DNA from: M3007 sp044230315 | GTDB taxonomy: Bacteria > Bacteroidota > Bacteroidia > Chitinophagales > Saprospiraceae | Reading direction: 5' to 3' | NCBI GenBank assembly: GCA_044230315.1 | Contig: JBGARJ010000013.1 | Location: forward strand, 71,862-135,861 | DNA length: 64,000 nucleotides | Shown: piece by piece, positions 27,362-39,308 of the stretch | Layout: each line of letters begins with the position of its first letter | Position numbering within the stretch: the first letter of the stretch is position 1 | The notes under the pieces: generated by a model | Databases searched by the model: none | The model's input: the letters and a program-made list of their open reading frames with translations, nothing else | What the model was told of the DNA's origin: nothing | Position numbers and translations under genes: made by a program

Positions 27362-27895
27362 TTATGGTTTCGACCACAGCAGAAACGGCGCCGGCTGGAT
27401 TCTCGCCCAATCCAACGCCTGAAATTCCGGAGTGGAGTAAATAACATATCGAATTTTGCGCTGCACCAGGGACTCGGCTTTCTCCACCAGTTGAAGCAGG
27501 TAACTGCGGTCGATATCGCCGATGAAGATCAGGTCGATGATCGGGTGGTCCAGCCCCCGGGCAAATTCACCTGCCAAAAACACTTGTTCCACTTGTCCGA
27601 GTTTTCTGATCACTTGTTCGATGACCTGGTCGAGGCCGGTCGTTTTTAACAATATATTGTGGATCTCGCCAAAAAGCGGATGCCCGGTGTTGGCCTGAAA
27701 GATCTTTTTGTTGCCGTCGGTAAAGGTAACCAGCAGCCCCGCTTCTTCCAGGCGGTTGAGCTCCAGCCGGATGGCATTGGAGGAGTCGCCAAATTCAGCC
27801 TCCAGGCCGCGCAAATATGCGGTATTGTTGCTGTTCAAAAAAAACTTGAGCAACAACTTTATGCGCGTTTTGGATGAAATAATGGCTTCTAACAT
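27362..27895 (-). CDS. winged-helix regulator with degenerate nucleotidyltransferase-like domain
   Basis: A 177-residue protein probably controlling the polysaccharide locus. Residues 1-75 form an ArsR/MarR-like winged helix (FGDSSNAIRLELNRLEEAGLL is the recognition region, LVTFTDGNKKIFQAN the wing). Residues 95-165 look like the minimal nucleotidyltransferase fold: FLAGEFARGLDHPIIDLIFI matches the GSxARG...DxD pattern, but the first aspartate of DxD is replaced by isoleucine, so catalysis is doubtful. The ATG at 27895 was chosen. A TTG seven codons upstream lies inside the operator palindrome. Similar genes often head exopolysaccharide loci in Bacteroidota. Confidence 0.75.
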   Translation of the reverse strand: MLEAIISSKTRIKLLLKFFLNSNNTAYLRGLEAEFGDSSNAIRLELNRLEEAGLLVTFTDGNKKIFQANTGHPLFGEIHNILLKTTGLDQVIEQVIRKLGQVEQVFLAGEFARGLDHPIIDLIFIGDIDRSYLLQLVEKAESLVQRKIRYVIYSTPEFQALDWARIQPAPFLLWSKP

Positions 27896-27900
27896 GGATC

Positions 27901-27931
27901 CAATATTGAGTAGCAAAATTACTCAATATTG
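27901..27931 (-). promoter_or_regulatory. palindromic operator overlapping a -7 promoter box
   Basis: Perfect 12-base inverted repeat, CAATATTGAGTA (27901-27912) and its complement (27920-27931), with a 7-base spacer. On the minus strand the Bacteroidota -7 element TAATTTTG (27914-27921) falls in the spacer and the first bases of one arm. It sits five bases from the regulator's ATG at 27895. A protein bound here would block its own promoter. No convincing -33 TTTG was found. Confidence 0.65.
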
Positions 27932-27939
27932 AACTATAC

Positions 27940-27994
27940 CGGCCTGTTTCCCGCGGTTTGTCCTCCAGGTGCCATTATTTAGGCAAACAGGCCG
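27940..27994 (-). terminator. long-range inverted repeat after metH
   Basis: Ten-base perfect arms (CGGCCTGTTT at 27940-27949 and its complement at 27985-27994) flank 35 bases. They lie between the metH stop and the regulator's operator. The message downstream of metH could fold into this stem, with a small nested TGCC/GGCA stem. There is no U-tract, so it may be a Rho-dependent end, a processing site, or chance. Confidence 0.3.
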
Positions 27995-27998
27995 CTGT

Positions 27999-31733
<3,735 letters not shown>

Positions 31734-31744
31734 AATGTTAAGGG

Positions 31745-31752
31745 CAAAGGTA
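31745..31752 (-). promoter_or_regulatory. -7 promoter box of metH
   Basis: TACCTTTG on the minus strand matches TAnnTTTG exactly and ends 11 bases before the metH ATG. A transcript from it would have almost no 5' leader. A matching -33 TTTG at the expected distance is not obvious. Confidence 0.4.
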
Positions 31753-31807
31753 ACGCGTTTGAGGGCGGGAAAGTTTTGCCAACGCATCGCGGATTCTGTA
31801 CCGGCAG

Positions 31808-32785
31808 CTATGGTGCGGCGCCATTCTTGACGCTGATGATCTGTGCGGCTATGCTGACGGCTATTTCGGCCGGTGTTCGACTGTTGACCCGGAGCCCGGC
31901 TGGTGTGTGTATCCGGGCGAGTTTTTCAGGCAGCACGCCCTCCAGTCGCAATTCTTCGAATAAAGCCGCCATTTTAGCCGCACTGCCCAGCACACCAAAA
32001 TAAGCGAACTCCCGGTCGAGCAGATGTCGGATCACAACGGCATCGGACCGATAGCCCAAGGTCATAACCACCACATATACATTTGATCCCGATGGAACAT
32101 GCCCGCCGACCCTGTCGTAGGCGCTGAGTAGTTGCTTTTCGTGCACAAATCGGTTTTTTTCAAACGTATCCAACCCCGGGCGATCATCGTACAACCTGAT
32201 ATAAAAGTCGAGGCGGGCCATGACCGCGGAAAGTGCCAGGGCGCAATGCCCGCCTCCAATGATGAAAAGTTGATGCTGGAACCCCAATTGCTCTACGTAC
32301 CGAAAGTTTGATGTACTGCCGTAGTCAAAAGCAGTGGATGCCGGACCGGAAAAGTGGGCATCGACCGACAAACCATCCGCCGTAAGTACCATTGCGGACG
32401 GCATAGGCGATCGCAGCGCCCGCAACAATGTGCGAATCGTTTTTAAATCGGAAGGGTCGAGCGTCAGGACAATCAGCGTCTGTTCACCCGAACAGATCAT
32501 GCCGCTTTGATCGCGCGGCGCCGCTTTATTGTGGATTTGTCGTTTGACCAATGGGGCATGTCGGCCTTTTTCGAGCCTGTCCCTGGCCAGTTCCACTAAT
32601 TTGACTTCCATCACGCCGCCGCCGATGCTCCCGCAAAGCGCGCCTTCCGCACTCACGGCCATTTTAAATCCAGCGCGGCCGGGGCTACTGCCCGCGCTCT
32701 CCGCTACGACCAACAGCGCTACCGGTTTGCCAGCCCGCAGCTGCCGGGCCACGAATTGCCAAAATTTATACGTCGTCGACACCAT
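31808..32785 (-). CDS. xdhC: XdhC/CoxI-family molybdenum cofactor insertion protein
   Basis: Binds molybdenum cofactor, helps its sulfuration, and delivers it to the large hydroxylase subunit. The N-terminal XdhC_CoxI segment has ESAGSSPGRAGFKM and CGSIGGGVMEVKLVE. The C-terminal Rossmann-like XdhC_C domain has LFIIGGGHCALALS and GVLGSAAKMAALFEEL. The ATG at 32785 (MVSTTYKFWQF) gives 325 residues and overlaps the xdhB end by 20 bases. It is the third gene of a compact xdhA-xdhB-xdhC unit, which supports the assignment. Confidence 0.91.
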   Translation of the reverse strand: MVSTTYKFWQFVARQLRAGKPVALLVVAESAGSSPGRAGFKMAVSAEGALCGSIGGGVMEVKLVELARDRLEKGRHAPLVKRQIHNKAAPRDQSGMICSGEQTLIVLTLDPSDLKTIRTLLRALRSPMPSAMVLTADGLSVDAHFSGPASTAFDYGSTSNFRYVEQLGFQHQLFIIGGGHCALALSAVMARLDFYIRLYDDRPGLDTFEKNRFVHEKQLLSAYDRVGGHVPSGSNVYVVVMTLGYRSDAVVIRHLLDREFAYFGVLGSAAKMAALFEELRLEGVLPEKLARIHTPAGLRVNSRTPAEIAVSIAAQIISVKNGAAP

Positions 32786-35030
32786 CGTACAAATGAAGCA
32801 GTACTTTTTCCGGCGTGAAAGGCGCATCGAACGGTGGTGCAGCCTTCGGATTGAAGGCCATGATCGCATCCCGGATAGCGAAATATGCGCCAATGCCGTA
32901 CATTAAAGGCGGTTCGCCCACCGCTTTTGAACTGAAAATCGCCAGGTTGTCGCGGGCCGTTTCCAGGGGATATACCTCGATCGACCGCGGCACAGCATAA
33001 ATGTCCGGAATCTTGTAATTGGACAGCGCATTTGACCGGAGCCGGCCATCCGAATCATATACGACTTCTTCCATGGTCATCCATCCGATTCCCTGAACAA
33101 TACCGCCCTCCATTTGACCATGATCAACAGCGGGATTCATCGATTGGCCGAAGTCGTGCACCACGCTTACGCTGTCCGTTACATACCGGCCGCGCAGGCA
33201 ATCTACTGTGACCTGCACGATAGCCGTACCATAAACATGATAAGCAAAGGGATGCCCTTTGGCGGTAGCCCAGTCGAAATACACCCCGGGTGTTGCATAA
33301 TGCGCGTGCTCGCTCAGGTTAACGCGCCTGAGGTGCGCGGCATTCACGAGCCGAGCCCAATCGAGCTCCGTTTGAACGCCGTTGCACCACACGAAACCGT
33401 CGCGGATACGCAAGTCTGGATCGTTCGGAGTATTCAATTCTGCTGCAGCCACGTCGAGTAGCCGCTTCAAAATCGCCTCACAGGCCAGCAGTGTCGCTTT
33501 CCCGTTCAGGTCGGCCGTTGCCGATGCGGCGGAAGGGGAGGTGTTGGCAATGCGGGTGGTGTTGGTACTGTGCACGGTTATTTTTTCGGGGGGCAGTGAA
33601 AACGTGCTTGCGGCTACCTGCAGGATTTTGGCGTTGACACCCTGTCCCATTTCCACCGCGCCGGTAGAGACGGCCACCGACCCGTCGGTGTACACATGCA
33701 CGAGCGCGCGCGCTTGATTCATGGCTGTTTTGGTAAAAGAAATGCCGAAGCAGATGGGCATCAGTGCCATTCCGCGCTTCATAAACCGGTTTTGGGCGTT
33801 AAAGTCCCGGACAGCACGGCGCATACCGGCGATGTCGAACCGCTTGTCGGCCACTACCCAGGTATCCACCGCTTCGCGCTCGGCCTTTTGCCCATACGGA
33901 AACGAATCGCCGCTCCGGATCAGGTTTTTTTGCTGGAGCACAGCGGATTCTATTCCCAAGGCGCCGGCCGCATGTGCGATAGCCGATTCGATCACAAACA
34001 TGCCTTGGGGGCCGCCAAAGCCGCGGAATGCGGTGTTGGGAGGCAGGTTCGTCCGGCAACTGTAAGCAGTGGCTGAAACGTTGGGGATGTAGTAAGCATT
34101 GGTGCAGTGGAAAAGCGTGCGCTCCAATACGGCCGGCGACAAATCAGCAGCGGCTCCTGCATTTTGGTAGAACGTTACCTCATATGCGAGGATGCGCTGC
34201 TCTGCATCCAATCCAATTTTGTAATCGGCGGAATACGGGTGCCGCTTGCCCGTCATACGCATGTCTTCCATGCGGTCCAGACTGTATTGTACCGGCCGGG
34301 CGGTGAGTTGAGCCGCTACTGCGCACAAAGCCGCCCAGGTATTCGCCTGGTCTTCCTTGCCGCCAAATCCGCCGCCGAGCCGGGTGACGTCCACCTCGAT
34401 CCGGTGCATGGGCAGGCCGGTAACGCGGGCCACGGCGCGCTGAACGGCCGTAGGGCCCTGCGTTGAAGACCAAATTTTGATGCCGCCGCCTTCGGCCGGT
34501 ACCGCATAAGCGCCCTGTGTTTCGATGTATAAATGCTCCTGGCCGTTCACATCGGCGCGGCCTTCCAGCACCAATGCGCAGTTGGCCCAGGCTGCTGCCG
34601 TGTCGCCCAATTCGAAGCGTTTTGGCGGTATGATGAGTTCGTTTTTCGCAAACGCCACCCGGGGGTCCGTGATGACCTCCAACGGTTCGATCTCCACCGT
34701 TACCAGCTTTGCTGCTGCCCGTGCCTGAGCAGCGGTTTCCGCAACGACGAGCGCTACCGGCATCCCCTGAAAATGAACTTCTTTATCGGCCAGTAAAGGT
34801 TCGTCGGGCACAATCCCGCCGATCTGATTTTCACCACGCAGATCGGACGCCAGGATCACGAGAACGACACCTGGCATTTGAGATGCCGCAGTGGTATCCA
34901 CTTTTTTTAACCGTCCGTGTGCGAGGGGCGAATCAAATACGCAGGCGAAAAGCGTACCCTGAACCAGCGGGATATCATCGAGGTACACGGATTCGCCCCG
35001 GACGTGTGCTATGGCGTCTTTATTTTTCAT
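32766..35030 (-). CDS. xdhB: xanthine dehydrogenase-type molybdopterin-binding subunit
   Basis: The catalytic molybdenum subunit of a purine or related N-heterocycle hydroxylase, 754 residues. TRLGGGFGGKEDQ and TAFRGFGGPQGM are cofactor-binding signatures, EMGQGVNAKI is the later pterin contact, and the catalytic glutamate is in KAVGEPPLMYG. The order small subunit then large subunit matches XdhA/XdhB. The ATG at 35030 overlaps the xdhA stop by four bases. Xanthine is the usual substrate of this arrangement, but no other purine catabolism gene is present, so the substrate is inferred. Confidence 0.92.
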   Translation of the reverse strand: MKNKDAIAHVRGESVYLDDIPLVQGTLFACVFDSPLAHGRLKKVDTTAASQMPGVVLVILASDLRGENQIGGIVPDEPLLADKEVHFQGMPVALVVAETAAQARAAAKLVTVEIEPLEVITDPRVAFAKNELIIPPKRFELGDTAAAWANCALVLEGRADVNGQEHLYIETQGAYAVPAEGGGIKIWSSTQGPTAVQRAVARVTGLPMHRIEVDVTRLGGGFGGKEDQANTWAALCAVAAQLTARPVQYSLDRMEDMRMTGKRHPYSADYKIGLDAEQRILAYEVTFYQNAGAAADLSPAVLERTLFHCTNAYYIPNVSATAYSCRTNLPPNTAFRGFGGPQGMFVIESAIAHAAGALGIESAVLQQKNLIRSGDSFPYGQKAEREAVDTWVVADKRFDIAGMRRAVRDFNAQNRFMKRGMALMPICFGISFTKTAMNQARALVHVYTDGSVAVSTGAVEMGQGVNAKILQVAASTFSLPPEKITVHSTNTTRIANTSPSAASATADLNGKATLLACEAILKRLLDVAAAELNTPNDPDLRIRDGFVWCNGVQTELDWARLVNAAHLRRVNLSEHAHYATPGVYFDWATAKGHPFAYHVYGTAIVQVTVDCLRGRYVTDSVSVVHDFGQSMNPAVDHGQMEGGIVQGIGWMTMEEVVYDSDGRLRSNALSNYKIPDIYAVPRSIEVYPLETARDNLAIFSSKAVGEPPLMYGIGAYFAIRDAIMAFNPKAAPPFDAPFTPEKVLLHLYDGVDDV

Positions 35031-36415
35031 GCGATTGAAAACAATTCAACAAAATGAGCCTGGAACAAACGACTGGCCAGCAGTCGTTTGTACGTCGCCG
35101 AGCCGCGCACGTCGGAAATCGGACTAATCTCGGTTTGCAGGATCGAAACGGCCTGTGCAAGGGTCTCGGAGCTGACCATTTTGCCCGTCAAAAAAGCCGA
35201 TGTTTTACGAAGATATAAAGGAACAGGCGCCACACCGCCCATGGATACGTGCGCCCAGGTAATGCGCTCATCTGTCCGTTGAAGCGCGATGGCAGAGTTT
35301 ACAGAGGCGATATCGAGATAAGTGCGCTTGCTTACTTTTTCAAAATTGAAATAAAACGCCCCGGAAGGTTGCCGGAACCGGATGGTTTCCACCAGTTCGT
35401 TGGAGGCTTTGTCCAGTGTTTTATACCCCAGAAAAAAATCGCGCAGGGCCACCTGGCGCCGGAGCCGGCCATCGGTCAGCAACACCTCGGCATCGAGCGC
35501 CAGAAACCAGATACTAAGGTCGCCGATGGGCGAGGCATTGACCAAATTACCGGCCAGCGTTGCCATATTCCGTATCGGCGTGGACGAGACGAGCGCCAGC
35601 TGCTCGCGCAACCGCGGAAAAACAGCCTGCAGGTGTCCGGATTCCAGCAAATCGGTCACCGTAGTAGCGCCGCCAATCTCGATATATTCCCCATTTTGCC
35701 GGATGCCGTGCAGCGAAGCCCGGTTTGCCAAATATTGGGCCGGTGCGTGTATCATTTCTTCGTGGCGCTGTACATACAAATCGGTGCCGCCCCCCATGTG
35801 CACCCAATCGTCCGATGCTGTGTTGTTATCTGGCTGCAGGCCCTTGAGCCTTTCTGCTATTGCGGCAAAATAATTTGGAACGATATCCGCCGCGATGGCA
35901 AACGCCAAAGGCGATTGTCCGTTCCGGGTTTTCAGCAAATCCACCAGTTTTACCGCCGCTCGCTCAATGGATTTATATCCTGTGCAGCGGCAAATATTGC
36001 CATCCATGGCGGCGATTGCCTGCCGGGTAGCCATGCTTTCTGTTGGCTCGAGGCAGAAACCGGTCAGCGCCATGACAAACCCGACCGTGCAAAATCCGCA
36101 CTGCGAGCCGTTTTCATCCACGAGGGCGGCCTGCACCGGTGTCAATGCGCCGTCGGAGGGGTTGATCCCTTCTACGGTGACCACATGTTTGCCTTCCACA
36201 TTGGCCAGCGGGGTGAGGCAGGATGTCATGGCGCGGTAGCGGATGCCGTTCTCGGTCCTTGCGCCGACGAGCACCGTACAAGCGCCGCAATCGCCTTCCC
36301 GGCAACCGATCTTGGTTCCGTGCAAATGGCGTTGGTACCGGATAAAATCGAGTAGCGTAGTGCCCGGGGGCAATGTCGTGCGAATCTCCTGATCGTTGAG
36401 GATAAAAGCGAGCAT
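35027..36415 (-). CDS. xdhA: xanthine dehydrogenase-type FeS/FAD subunit
   Basis: The electron-transfer subunit, 462 residues. The first [2Fe-2S] site is in GCREGDCGACTVLVG. The second is formed by CGFCTVGFVMALTG and NICRCTGYKSIERA. The FAD domain (about 190-460) has MGGGTDLYVQ and LAGNLVNASPIGDLS. This layout is the bacterial XdhA type that passes electrons to NAD. The ATG at 36415 was chosen; the frame also starts with TTG two codons earlier. It begins the xdh unit, 16 bases after the YdcZ-type gene. Confidence 0.93.
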   Translation of the reverse strand: MLAFILNDQEIRTTLPPGTTLLDFIRYQRHLHGTKIGCREGDCGACTVLVGARTENGIRYRAMTSCLTPLANVEGKHVVTVEGINPSDGALTPVQAALVDENGSQCGFCTVGFVMALTGFCLEPTESMATRQAIAAMDGNICRCTGYKSIERAAVKLVDLLKTRNGQSPLAFAIAADIVPNYFAAIAERLKGLQPDNNTASDDWVHMGGGTDLYVQRHEEMIHAPAQYLANRASLHGIRQNGEYIEIGGATTVTDLLESGHLQAVFPRLREQLALVSSTPIRNMATLAGNLVNASPIGDLSIWFLALDAEVLLTDGRLRRQVALRDFFLGYKTLDKASNELVETIRFRQPSGAFYFNFEKVSKRTYLDIASVNSAIALQRTDERITWAHVSMGGVAPVPLYLRKTSAFLTGKMVSSETLAQAVSILQTEISPISDVRGSATYKRLLASRLFQAHFVELFSIA

Positions 36416-36431
36416 AGGCAAATCGGTTGCA

Positions 36432-36881
36432 CTAGAAACGGCGGATGAGTACCACGCCCGACACGACTAAAAAAACGCCCAGCAGGCGCGGCCAGTTGAT
36501 AGATCTCACCGGGACGTCCAGCAGGCCGAAATGATCGATCACGAGGGTGACTAACATTTGTCCGGCTACCAGCAGGCTGAACGTCAGCGCCACCCCGAGA
36601 CGGGGTACCAGCGTTACGGAAGCCGCCACAAAAAAACCGCCGAGCAAACCACCCACCCAGGCAATGGGGGGGGCATGCCGCGCGCCGGTCAACTGTTGAA
36701 GCGGGATGCCGGCGGCCAGGATATAGACGAACAAAGCTGCGGTTCCGACGGCAAAAGAAATAAAAGCAGCCAAAACCGGGCTTTGCACGTAGTGCGCCAG
36801 TTTGTTGTTGATCGCCGCCTGGGTCGGCATCATGGCGCCGGCGCAAAGAGCCAAAACAAAAAATAGCCAGTTCGATAGCAT
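36432..36881 (-). CDS. YdcZ-type (DUF606) DMT-family membrane protein
   Basis: A 149-residue protein with about five hydrophobic helices, matching the small half-size DMT transporters of the DMT_YdcZ family. MPTQAAINNKLAHYV is a recognisable family segment. The ATG at 36881 gives MLSNWLFFVLALCAGAMM; the in-frame sequence upstream looks spurious. Substrate is unknown. It lies between upxY-like and xdhA genes in the same direction, so it may be carried by the same transcript as the hydroxylase. A role in purine or metabolite movement is only a guess. Confidence 0.82.
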   Translation of the reverse strand: MLSNWLFFVLALCAGAMMPTQAAINNKLAHYVQSPVLAAFISFAVGTAALFVYILAAGIPLQQLTGARHAPPIAWVGGLLGGFFVAASVTLVPRLGVALTFSLLVAGQMLVTLVIDHFGLLDVPVRSINWPRLLGVFLVVSGVVLIRRF

Positions 36882-36931
36882 GGTTAGTTGTACAATTGGT
36901 TCGGTATCAGGCCGGCAGGAGCGCCGCTGTG

Positions 36932-37465
36932 TCAAACTTTTTCCAAAAATGCGGAATCTACGGTCATCAGCAAACTATAGCCCAACCGCTCCAGAAGTAC
37001 CTGAAACCGGCGCTTGCCTTCTTCTTTTACAATATGCCCTCGTAATCCCATCAGGCCGCCTGCGCGGATCTCCACGGGGTCGCCGGCTTCCAGGGAACCG
37101 GGAATTGCTTCCACCTCAAGTCCTTCTTCGAGCGTGATCCGCCGCAACAGGTCGATTTCGGCCTCGGGAATGGCGATCAGACTTTTGTTGAATTTTACAA
37201 AACCAGCCACATGTTCGGTTTCCAGCACGGCTACATATTCGGCTTTGATGATCCGGACAAAGACATAACAATTGATCAGGGGCTTCTCTACCATCCGTGT
37301 GCTGCGCGTGTACCGGCGCAAAAGGCGCTGCAACGGCACATAACTGCGGATGCCTTTCCTGGTGAGTATCCGATGCACGTATTTTTCGCTTTTGGAACGC
37401 GTGTGAATGGCAAACCAACGCGGTTCGGTGTCGTGCAATTGATTTTGTGTGGAAAAATCACCCAT
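36932..37465 (-). CDS. UpxY/NusG-like transcription antiterminator
   Basis: A 177-residue NusG paralogue. The N-terminal NGN domain (WFAIHTRSKSEKYVHRIL, FVRIIKAEYVAVL) is followed by a KOW motif near residues 120-150 (AGDPVEIRAGGLMGLRGHIV). In Bacteroides, UpxY proteins let RNA polymerase read through the leader of their own capsule operon, and RfaH acts similarly in enterobacteria. Here the gene is not at the head of the main polysaccharide operon but 9.6 kb upstream. The ATG at 37465 was chosen; the earlier TTG overlaps a near-consensus -7 box (CAACTTTG). Confidence 0.85.
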   Translation of the reverse strand: MGDFSTQNQLHDTEPRWFAIHTRSKSEKYVHRILTRKGIRSYVPLQRLLRRYTRSTRMVEKPLINCYVFVRIIKAEYVAVLETEHVAGFVKFNKSLIAIPEAEIDLLRRITLEEGLEVEAIPGSLEAGDPVEIRAGGLMGLRGHIVKEEGKRRFQVLLERLGYSLLMTVDSAFLEKV

Positions 37466-37504
37466 AATAGCGGTCAAAGTTGGCGCAATTTGGCGTAAAC
37501 CGCC

Positions 37505-39295
37505 CTAGAAATCAAGATTTTGGTTCCATACATTCCACCGGATGCCAAAACTGAACAATTGGGTTGTCAGATCCCGGAGATCGTCGGCGCTGTCTTTGCG
37601 CCGCAGCAGGAAGCGGGCGTCCAGAAACAGGTTGTGGTAGAGCGACCAGGAAGCGTCGAGGCCCGCCAGCCCGACGGTAGCCGTTACCCCTTGCCCGATA
37701 AAATTGCCGTAGTCGGCCACCCGGGTGCTGTTGCTCAGCAAGGGGTTGCCGCCCCAGTTCTCCGCGTCCGGATTTTCCCCGGTCCGGGCGCGCATCATCC
37801 GGGCCGTCAGGTAAAGCCGCTTCAACGGCTGATACCGCGCTATGACGATCCATTCGTTAAAATTTGCGCCCAGGGGGTGCGCCAACGGCTGGTTGTAGTG
37901 GGTGTAACTGTTCAGCGAGTCAAAACTGGAATAGGTATAAGGGCGAACGCTGTTGTATTCCACCTGCAGGTCGAGGTGGTCCACTCCAAGTGCATTGATG
38001 TATTTGAAGCCGCCCTGCCAGCCGAATTTATTGCCCCACCAGCCTTTTTCTTCGGGCTTATATAAAGCGGAAAACAAAAACTCGTCGATCAACACCTGGC
38101 CATACACTTGAATACGCCGTAAGAGGTTCCAGCGGCCGTCGAAACCCACCAGCACGTTGTCGGGGCTGCCGATCATCCCTTCCACCGTGCGGTACAGGAT
38201 TACCGGATTCAGGTACTGTAATTCAAACTGCCGGCTCCGGTTGAACACGGTTGCTTCGAAAAAACCAAAGGCCAGGTTGCGGAAAGCCTTGAAATTGAGG
38301 TAATGAGCGGCAACATATTTTTTAGGCAACAGACTGTTCTGCGGACGCGGTACGGCCGTTGAGATCGGGTTGAGTTCGAGAAACAGATTTTGGTAATGCA
38401 GGCGCCAGATCCGCGTGCTGAATTGCAGGTAATAGGTATAATTGGCGGCGTCGGAGAGGAACAGGGACCGGTAACCGTTTCCGATAAAATGCTGGCCGTG
38501 TCCGAGCTGGATGCCGATGTGTTTGGTCAGCTGATACCCTACGTAGGCATTCGCCAGGTTAAAATCATAGCCGTTCCGGATGTTGAACACGGCGCTTTTG
38601 TAGGCTTTAAAAAACCCTGCGCCGGGGATGGCCTTGTACTCGTCGATACGGCGGTTGACGTAATCAGGAAAACGCGCCTGGGTTTCAAGGATGTCGGTAT
38701 AAAAAAATACCCGGCCGTCGATATCGCCCCGTACCTGCAGCCCGCGTTGGTTGACAAACAGCCATTCGGCATCGTCGCGCGCTTTGCCGAGGGAAAAATT
38801 CAACATCGGGTTGACCCGCAGGTGAAAAGCAGGGGCGTTTACCTCGAACACATTGGCCGGCGACCGGAAAAAGATCCCGAACAAAGGCTTCCGGTTTGGC
38901 GGGCTAAGCGCCGAGTCCGGGAGCCCGGTCGGGCCGGTGAGCCATTCCGAATTATCATTAAACAAGTATTGCAGGTCCTGCCGGTCCCGGACGCCGGTCG
39001 TGGAATCGCGGGCACATACCAAACGGGCAAATTCCGCGGCATCGCGGCGACTGAACGGCCGGAGTTCCGGGTGGATCGCGCTCTCGTCGCCGCTCAGGAT
39101 GTCGAGCCGGTCGAGGATATGATGGGCGGGCGCCTGCAGGGGCAGGGTAGTGGGTTGCGCAGCCATGCGCGGCAGCAAGAACAACATGGCCCAGGCAGCG
39201 AGCCAGAAACCGGTACTCAACAGGCGGAAGCCATTCCGGGCGGGCGCCAAACACTGCGGCCGTAAACAGGTCGGATATATTTTCGTCGGTTGCAT
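37505..39295 (-). CDS. Wzi-like capsule assembly outer membrane protein
   Basis: A 596-residue predicted beta-barrel. The N-terminus has a long signal segment (about residues 24-47, ending in RMAAQ), and the C-terminus ends in phenylalanine after alternating residues, typical of outer membrane proteins. It matches the capsule assembly Wzi family: HIGIQLGHGQHFIGNGYRSLFLSD resembles the conserved central motif (shortened here). Wzi proteins anchor capsule to the cell surface. The ATG at 39295 was chosen, since the open frame upstream lies in the deacetylase gene. It lies 13 bases after the deacetylase stop. Confidence 0.82.
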   Translation of the reverse strand: MQPTKIYPTCLRPQCLAPARNGFRLLSTGFWLAAWAMLFLLPRMAAQPTTLPLQAPAHHILDRLDILSGDESAIHPELRPFSRRDAAEFARLVCARDSTTGVRDRQDLQYLFNDNSEWLTGPTGLPDSALSPPNRKPLFGIFFRSPANVFEVNAPAFHLRVNPMLNFSLGKARDDAEWLFVNQRGLQVRGDIDGRVFFYTDILETQARFPDYVNRRIDEYKAIPGAGFFKAYKSAVFNIRNGYDFNLANAYVGYQLTKHIGIQLGHGQHFIGNGYRSLFLSDAANYTYYLQFSTRIWRLHYQNLFLELNPISTAVPRPQNSLLPKKYVAAHYLNFKAFRNLAFGFFEATVFNRSRQFELQYLNPVILYRTVEGMIGSPDNVLVGFDGRWNLLRRIQVYGQVLIDEFLFSALYKPEEKGWWGNKFGWQGGFKYINALGVDHLDLQVEYNSVRPYTYSSFDSLNSYTHYNQPLAHPLGANFNEWIVIARYQPLKRLYLTARMMRARTGENPDAENWGGNPLLSNSTRVADYGNFIGQGVTATVGLAGLDASWSLYHNLFLDARFLLRRKDSADDLRDLTTQLFSFGIRWNVWNQNLDF

Positions 39296-39308
39296 GCGGC
39301 AAAACAAG

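Noticed and set aside
27163..27447. 94-codon minus-strand frame between the regulator and the aminotransferase genes
   Set aside because: It overlaps the end of the regulator gene, its Arg-rich start looks like out-of-frame coding sequence, and it has no recognisable motif.
31734..31807. Possible cobalamin riboswitch before metH
   Set aside because: The gap is only 74 bases and shows no B12-box-like sequence. It is too short for the known riboswitch class.
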